Positions 60,536-64,000 of a stretch of DNA of 64,000 bases are shown piece by piece. The DNA comes from SZAS-103 sp038316385 (lineage in GTDB: Bacteria > Pseudomonadota > Gammaproteobacteria > Xanthomonadales > Xanthomonadaceae): positions 62,001 to 126,000 of the forward strand of contig JBBQAN010000007.1 in the NCBI GenBank assembly GCA_038316385.1, written 5' to 3'. Every line of letters starts with the position of its first letter. Position 1 is the stretch's first letter. Both the position numbers and the translations under genes were made by a program. The notes below the pieces were generated by a model. It was given only the letters and a program-made list of their open reading frames with translations, ran no database searches and was not told the DNA's origin.

Positions 60536-62737
60536 TTACTGTTGCGCAGGTTTGGCGGTCAGGCCTTTCTTTTCGAGATACGGCTCGACGCTCGGCTCCT
60601 TGCCGCGGAAGTCCAGGTACAACTGGTGGGCATCCTTGGTGCCGCCGCGCGAAAGCACGGTGTCTTCGTAATGCTGGCCGTTGGCGCGCGTCAAGCCGCC
60701 GTGTTCGGAGAACCACTGGAACGCATCCTGTGCGAGCACGGCCGTCCACAGGTAGGCGTAGTAACCGGCCGCGTAACCGCCGCTCCAGATGTGCTGGAAG
60801 TAGGTGCTGCGATAGCGCGGTGGCACTTCGTCGACGGCGACGCCGTATTTCTTCAGTGCGGCAGTCTCGAACGCATCGGCGTCCTGTCGTGGTGCATCTG
60901 CGGGCAGTTCGTGCCAGGCCATGTCGAGCAGGGCGGCGGCGACGTATTCGGTCGTCGCGTAACCCTGGTTGAAGGTGCCGGACTTCTTGATCTTCGCGAC
61001 CAGGTCGGCAGGCATCGGTGCGCCGGTCTTGTAGTGCTTCGCGTAATTCGCGAACACCTTCGGATCGAGCGCCCAGTTTTCATTGAACTGCGACGGGAAC
61101 TCGACAAAATCGCGTGGCGTGTTCGCGCCGGAGAACAGTGGATATTTCACGTTCGACAGCATGCCGTGCAGGCCGTGGCCGAATTCATGGAACATCGTGG
61201 TCACGTCGTCAAACGAGATCAGCGCCGGCTGGCCAGGTGCGGGCTTTGTGAAGTTGCCCACGTTGATGATCACCGGACGCTGGTGCAGCAGGTCGCTCTG
61301 GTCGACGAATGTATCCATCCACGCGCCGCCGTGCTTGCTGTCGCGCGCGAAGTAGTCGAAGTAGAACAGCGCGATCGACTTGTTCTTGTCGTCGAACACC
61401 TCGAACACGCGCACGTCGGGCTGATAAACGGGAAGATCCTTGCGCTCCTTGAAGGTCAGGCCATAGAGTTGGTTTGCGGCAAAGAACACGCCGTCCTTGA
61501 GTACGCGATCGAGTTCGAAATACGGCTTGATCTGCGCTTCATCGAGGTCGTATTCGGCCTTGCGCACCTGCTCTGCGTAAAAGTCCCAATCCCACGGTTG
61601 CAGCTTGACGCCCATCGCGTGCTTGACGGCGGCCTGCGTATTGATCAGCACCTGAATCTTCGCAGCCTCGGCTTTTGCATTGACGACTGCAGGTGCGGCG
61701 ACGCGGGTCATCAGATCGATCGCGGCCGTGGGGTTCTTTGCCATCTGGTCTTCGAGCGCGTAAGCGGCATAGTTCGGATAGCCCAGCAGCTTCGCGCGTT
61801 GCGCACGCAATTGCGCCATCTCGGAGATGATCGCGCGGTTGTCGTTCGGGCCGTCGGTATCACTGCGGCTGATCGAGTTCTTGAAGAGTTTCTCGCGCAG
61901 AGCGCGGTTTTTCAGCGTAGCCAACGCGGGCTGCGTTGTGGTGTTCTGCAGAGGCAGCAAGTATTTGCCGTCGAGATGCCGGCCCTTGGCGGCTTCGGCC
62001 GCAGCTGCGATGTCGTCGTCCGACATGCCGTCGAGATCGGCCTTGTTGTCCACGACGACCGCGCCGGCGGCGGTGGAAGCGAGCACGTTCTTGCCGAACT
62101 CGGTGGAGAGCGTGGCAAGGCGCTCGTTCATCGCCTTGATCTTGGTCTTGTCGGCATCGTTCAACAGCGCGCCGGCGCGCACGAACATGTCGTAGTAGCG
62201 TTCGACCAAGTGATTGGATTCCGGATCGAGCTTGAGCGTCGCGCGCTGATCGTACACCGCCTTCACGCGCGCGAAGAGTTTCGGATCGAGCGTGATCGCG
62301 TCCTGGTGCTGCGACATCTTCGGCGCCATGTCCTCCTCGATCTTCTGGATCGCATCGTTGGTGGTCGACTGGCTAAGGTTGAAGAACACCTTCGAAGTGC
62401 GGGTCAGTAGCGCGCCGGTTTTTTCCATCGCTACGATGGTGTTCTCGAAGGTCGCGGGCTCCGGATTGTTGGCGATCGCAGCCATTTCCTTGCGCTGCTG
62501 ACGCATGCCTTCGTCGAGGGCGGGCGTGTAGTCGCTGTCCTTGATCTTGTCGAAGGCCGGCGTCTGATATTGCAGCTTGCTCGACGCATAGAACGGGTTG
62601 GAGGCGGTGAAGGACATGGTGGCTTCGGTGTGATTGGACATCGGCTTGGCATCGGCAGCGAATACGCCGGCGGAAAGAGTCAGGCTGGCTGCGATTGCAA
62701 TCGTCAACAGGCGGGGCAGGGTGCGGGATGGTGACAT
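60536..62737 (-). CDS. Exported M3-family oligopeptidase (Dcp-like)
   Basis: A 733-aa zinc metallopeptidase like peptidyl-dipeptidase Dcp/oligopeptidase A. A signal peptide (MSPSRTLPRLLTIAIAASLTLSAGVFA) sends it to the periplasm, unlike the cytoplasmic E. coli enzymes. The zinc motif is MFHEFGHGLHGML (His517, Glu518, His521), and the third ligand Glu is in EFPSQFNENW. Conserved FYFDYFARDSKHGGAWMDTF and GYAAGYYAYLWTAVLAQDAF segments also match. ATG 62737 fits the signal peptide. A clear terminator follows. Confidence 0.93.
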   Translation of the reverse strand: MSPSRTLPRLLTIAIAASLTLSAGVFAADAKPMSNHTEATMSFTASNPFYASSKLQYQTPAFDKIKDSDYTPALDEGMRQQRKEMAAIANNPEPATFENTIVAMEKTGALLTRTSKVFFNLSQSTTNDAIQKIEEDMAPKMSQHQDAITLDPKLFARVKAVYDQRATLKLDPESNHLVERYYDMFVRAGALLNDADKTKIKAMNERLATLSTEFGKNVLASTAAGAVVVDNKADLDGMSDDDIAAAAEAAKGRHLDGKYLLPLQNTTTQPALATLKNRALREKLFKNSISRSDTDGPNDNRAIISEMAQLRAQRAKLLGYPNYAAYALEDQMAKNPTAAIDLMTRVAAPAVVNAKAEAAKIQVLINTQAAVKHAMGVKLQPWDWDFYAEQVRKAEYDLDEAQIKPYFELDRVLKDGVFFAANQLYGLTFKERKDLPVYQPDVRVFEVFDDKNKSIALFYFDYFARDSKHGGAWMDTFVDQSDLLHQRPVIINVGNFTKPAPGQPALISFDDVTTMFHEFGHGLHGMLSNVKYPLFSGANTPRDFVEFPSQFNENWALDPKVFANYAKHYKTGAPMPADLVAKIKKSGTFNQGYATTEYVAAALLDMAWHELPADAPRQDADAFETAALKKYGVAVDEVPPRYRSTYFQHIWSGGYAAGYYAYLWTAVLAQDAFQWFSEHGGLTRANGQHYEDTVLSRGGTKDAHQLYLDFRGKEPSVEPYLEKKGLTAKPAQQ

Positions 62738-62995
62738 CGGGGGGAATCCTCGTTGTGGGCAGGTTGTCGCGTATTTGGCTGAACCTTCTGATGATAAGCG
62801 CTATGGCTCGCCGGGCCAATGTGACCGATGGCAGGGGTGAGCAGGTGAGGCGAAGCACTGCTTCGCTCCTGCGAACGCCAGCACATGGATGTGTTGACCG
62901 GAAGGTCACGCAGGGATGCCTGTTTGCGGCACGCTCGACGAAGCTATGCCGACGGGCCGAAAGAGATTTTCCAGTTAGCTATGGCGCGAGCCTGA

Positions 62996-63583
62996 TCACT
63001 TCGTCTGCCCGATCTTTGATTCTTCGCCCCATTTGTCGGCGCCGGTGAGTTTGTCGATCATGGAATCGAGTTTGCAAAGGCTATCGGGTGGAATGTTTGT
63101 ATCAGTCTTCGTAACAGGTTTCCGGTCGCGAGCCCTGCAAAGAAAACCCGGATAAAGAACGCGGTTATATTCGACTGGTGCGTTAATGACGGTGATGGTT
63201 TCATAGCCGACATCGGGGGGAGGCGGTCCAAAAATAGGCTTGAGCTTGAAAAACTTCATCGCCTCGATCTGTTTGACTAGCTTGTTGTAATCGTCCAGCG
63301 TCAAGACGTTCTTTCTGACAAGGTTGCAGCACGCAGGAGGTGCGGATTTTGGATCGTTCGCCACGAACGTGACGCTTCGATCTCCGAGGATGGTAACGCT
63401 GTATGCGGGGCACGAGCCCATGCACGGCACGCGTTCAAGGCGGATCAGGATGTCGCGTTGTGCATCCGCTGATTTGCTCGTCGCTTTCGTGGAAGCCGGA
63501 GCCGGCTGCACCGCTGCGCGTGCGACAGTCGCCGCCGCCCACAAAGACAGGATCAGCAGCAGCACGGGCAGACGGATTGACAT
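62996..63583 (-). CDS. Exported protein of DUF6438 type
   Basis: Function unknown. The 195-aa product has a signal peptide (MSIRLPVLLLILSLWAAATVARA) and the pattern LIRLERVPCMGSCPAYSVTILGDRSVTFVAN, characteristic of DUF6438, plus further Cys residues (PPACCNLV, PGFLCRARD, SLCKLDS). ATG 63583 overlaps the lpdA stop by one base (TGATG), so it is translated from the dehydrogenase transcript. The Cys-rich makeup suggests disulfides in the periplasm. Confidence 0.7.
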   Translation of the reverse strand: MSIRLPVLLLILSLWAAATVARAAVQPAPASTKATSKSADAQRDILIRLERVPCMGSCPAYSVTILGDRSVTFVANDPKSAPPACCNLVRKNVLTLDDYNKLVKQIEAMKFFKLKPIFGPPPPDVGYETITVINAPVEYNRVLYPGFLCRARDRKPVTKTDTNIPPDSLCKLDSMIDKLTGADKWGEESKIGQTK

Positions 63584-64000
63584 CAATTCGCCTTGTGAAT
63601 CGCCCGCTTGTCCACCGCGAGCGCGGCTTCATGCACGGCTTCGCTCAAGGTCGGGTGCGCATGGCAGATGCGGGCGAGGTCTTCGGCGGCGCCCTTGAAC
63701 TCCATCGTGACGACGGCTTCGTGGATCAGTTCGGACACGCTAACGCCGACCATGTGCGCGCCGAGCAGGCGGTCGGTTTCGGCGTGGGCGATCAGCTTCA
63801 CCATGCCGGCTGGCTCGTTCATTGCGACGGCACGGCCGATCGCGGCGAACGGGAAGGTTCCAGTCTTGTACGGAATGCCGGCGGCCTTGAGTTCGGCTTC
63901 GGTCTTGCCGACCCAAGCGATTTCCGGCTCGGTGTAGATCACCCAAGGCACGGTGTCGAGGTTGACGTGGCCTGGCAGGCCGGCGATCAGTTCTGCAACC
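63583..64000 (-). CDS. lpdA: Dihydrolipoyl dehydrogenase (3' part only)
   Basis: The window end cuts this gene; the last about 139 residues are present, the dimerisation domain of the flavoprotein that reoxidises lipoamide in the 2-oxoacid dehydrogenase complexes. Diagnostic are VPWVIYTEPEIAWVGKTEAELKAAG, FAAIGRAVAMNEPAGMVKLIA and the active-site HAHPTLSEAVHEAAL with the His-Glu dyad at the dimer interface. The 5' part lies beyond the window. Glutathione reductase-like proteins are excluded by the HAHPTLSEAVHEA motif. Confidence 0.93.
   Translation of the reverse strand, partial: VAELIAGLPGHVNLDTVPWVIYTEPEIAWVGKTEAELKAAGIPYKTGTFPFAAIGRAVAMNEPAGMVKLIAHAETDRLLGAHMVGVSVSELIHEAVVTMEFKGAAEDLARICHAHPTLSEAVHEAALAVDKRAIHKAN

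Noticed and set aside
60542..62410. 622-codon plus-strand open frame opposite the M3 peptidase gene
   Set aside because: The minus-strand gene has signal peptide, HEFGH motif and terminator; the opposite frame is compositionally a mirror of it.

Overview
The window is a GC-rich (about 60% by eye) chromosomal segment from a gammaproteobacterium, most likely order Xanthomonadales/Lysobacterales (Rhodanobacteraceae- or Xanthomonadaceae-like). The evidence is the gene order nusA-infB-rbfA-truB-rpsO-pnp, the smc-zipA-ligA block, a class III PhaE/PhaC pair, a MetX-family protein resembling the Xanthomonas serine O-succinyltransferases, a very long disordered tail on RluB, and GyrA with Gln at position 83. 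No phage, insertion sequence, integron, CRISPR array or other obvious mobile DNA was seen. Nearly all genes look vertically inherited and intact; the first (nusA) and last (lpdA) are cut by the window ends.

Layout. 1-7.7 kb: translation and RNA-decay operon (3' end of nusA, infB, rbfA, truB, then rpsO and pnp with their own promoter and hairpins). 7.9-10.5 kb: class III polyhydroxyalkanoate synthase genes phaE-phaC and a small membrane protein with an HExxH motif; PhaE carries a histone-H1-like Lys/Ala tail. 11.0-13.4 kb: a trimeric autotransporter (YadA-like) with about 33 head repeats. 13.5 kb: tRNA-Leu(CAA). 13.7-22.2 kb, minus strand: the complete System I cytochrome c maturation operon ccmABCDEFGHI, followed by a MetX-family acyltransferase and a cysteine-dioxygenase-like cupin. 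22.4-24.5 kb: a methionine/glutamine-type aminotransferase and an omega-amidase, a pair that fits the last step of methionine salvage; mtnA, an early step of the same pathway, lies at 41.6 kb.

24.5-31.1 kb, minus strand: AsmA-like protein, rluB, scpB, scpA, yciO-like. 31.1-32.4 kb: yciI, bolA and a nitroreductase. 32.7-40.5 kb, plus strand: smc, zipA, ligA, epmA. The whole condensin complex (Smc, ScpA, ScpB) is thus encoded within about 8 kb in two divergent blocks. 40.7-45.5 kb: a triple-repeat DUF3011 exported protein, mtnA, gyrA. 45.5-48.7 kb: an HtrA-type serine protease with four PDZ-like modules, followed by a secreted paralogue that has lost its catalytic triad; the two are joined by a 39-bp imperfect tandem duplication that also supplies the ribosome binding site of the second gene. 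48.8-56.1 kb: a bacterial alpha-2-macroglobulin lipoprotein with an intact thioester motif, and penicillin-binding protein 1C.

56.1-56.6 kb is a gene-free stretch packed with at least eight hairpins, the least explained sequence in the window. 56.6-64 kb: a ferritin-like protein and a Prx5-type peroxiredoxin, a CbpA-type DnaJ, a PilH-like response regulator, an AcuI/YhdH oxidoreductase, an exported M3 oligopeptidase, a DUF6438-like exported protein and the 3' end of dihydrolipoamide dehydrogenase.

Most of the window is core housekeeping. The features that most deserve a second look are the hairpin array, the protease/pseudoprotease pair with its junction duplication, the PhaE tail, and the MetX-family/Cdo-like pair. 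All family assignments come from motif recognition by eye; no database search was run.
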